IMG/VR virus record: IMGVR_UViG_3300025138_000241
Span: 1-28,979 of that record
Direction: 5' to 3' (one strand)
Length of the DNA stretch: 28,979 bases
From: a virus
In this document: piece after piece, positions 28,870 through 28,979 of the stretch
Numbering within the stretch: the stretch's first letter is position 1
How the letters are laid out: the number at the start of each line of letters is the position of its first letter
Program-made: the position numbers and the translations under genes
Notes under the pieces: model-generated
Seen by the model: only the letters and a program-made list of their open reading frames with translations
Told to the model about the DNA's origin: nothing
Database searches by the model: none

Positions 28870-28979
28870 TTATATTGTTGTTAATGCTTGTAATTCTGCG
28901 TTTGATAATCTTGTGTTGTATAGTTTTACATCGTTTACTCTATCGTTAAAAGGAAGATTTTCATTATAATGACTACCTA
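28870..28979 (-). CDS. LamG-style protein, C-terminal fragment (cut by window edge)
   Basis: The minus strand is open from the right edge to a TAA at 28870-28872, giving 35 residues that end NDVKLYNTRLSNAELQALTT-I. The segment (R)VNDVKLYNTRLSNAEL is the typical last strand and turn of a LamG/concanavalin-like domain, comparable to VQYYNTSLLNLEIEEL in the 467-aa protein. If the genome is circular, this may be the end of the gene that begins at 93. The start lies outside the window. Confidence 0.6.
   Translation of the reverse strand, partial: GSHYNENLPFNDRVNDVKLYNTRLSNAELQALTTI

Noticed and set aside
1-28979. tRNA genes, CRISPR arrays, insertion sequences, integrase and attachment sites
   Set aside because: No cloverleaf-like segment, regularly spaced repeat, transposase or recombinase motif was seen on reading both strands; a short or diverged tRNA cannot be excluded by eye.
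1-28979. Direct terminal overlap proving circularity
   Set aside because: The first and last bases share no visible repeat, so circularity remains an inference from gene content.

Overview
The window is an AT-rich, tightly packed stretch of a tailed double-stranded DNA phage. Every gene I can support lies on the minus strand, so transcription runs from high to low coordinates. The host is most likely a member of Bacteroidota, probably a flavobacterium. The signs are promoter elements of the TTTG-N17-23-TAnnTTTG type, weak or absent Shine-Dalgarno sequences with A-rich leaders, very low GC, and structural proteins of a style common in flavobacterial and marine Bacteroidota phages. I see no integrase, excisionase or classical repressor, so I infer a virulent siphovirus. 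Its parts are an HK97-type capsid, a TP901-1-type tail tube and a long tape-measure protein.

Layout in transcription order. (1) 28979-27079: the end of a LamG-like protein, a 120-aa conserved protein and a 467-aa LamG-like protein. (2) 27009-20874: tail module with tail tube, tail chaperone and its frameshifted extension, tape measure, and a 693-aa tail-tip protein, closed by a strong terminator at about 20805-20846. (3) 20742-13228: early replication and recombination genes. These are a small HTH protein, an ERF-like annealing protein candidate, a DUF736-like protein with an SSB-style DDLPF tail, a RecE-like nuclease, an orphan DnaA domain IV, a VRR-NUC nuclease, a winged-helix replication protein, another PD-(D/E)XK protein, a primase-helicase, and a ParB-like protein. 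A terminator at about 13145-13171 ends the module. (4) 13116-7041: packaging and head genes (small and large terminase, portal, Mu F-like head protein, prohead protease, major capsid protein). (5) 6868-5424: a cassette of small non-structural genes inserted in the head region. (6) 5342-3425: head-tail joining and tail-completion proteins. (7) 3403-2429: lysis genes (small membrane protein, type-2 amidase, 3TM holin). (8) 2427-1: a tiny basic protein, small structural proteins, a 556-aa LamG/CBM protein, and the start of another protein of that type.

The two window ends fit each other. The left edge cuts the N-terminus of a LamG-style protein and the right edge cuts the C-terminus of one. If these are the same gene, the window is a nearly complete, circularly permuted genome of about 30 kb, interrupted inside a member of a paralogous family. 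All core functions of a siphovirus are then accounted for.

Most of the system is a recognisable phage plan. The less ordinary points are an orphan DnaA DNA-binding domain with a changed recognition motif and a coiled-coil tail; a short protein with an SSB-like acidic tip beside a RecE-like exonuclease and an annealing-protein candidate; four different PD-(D/E)XK nucleases in 29 kb; a non-canonical frameshift region in the tail chaperone; a carbohydrate-binding module inserted into one of two paralogous LamG proteins; and a 17-base motif repeated just upstream of structural genes. No stretch over 300 bases lacks a gene.
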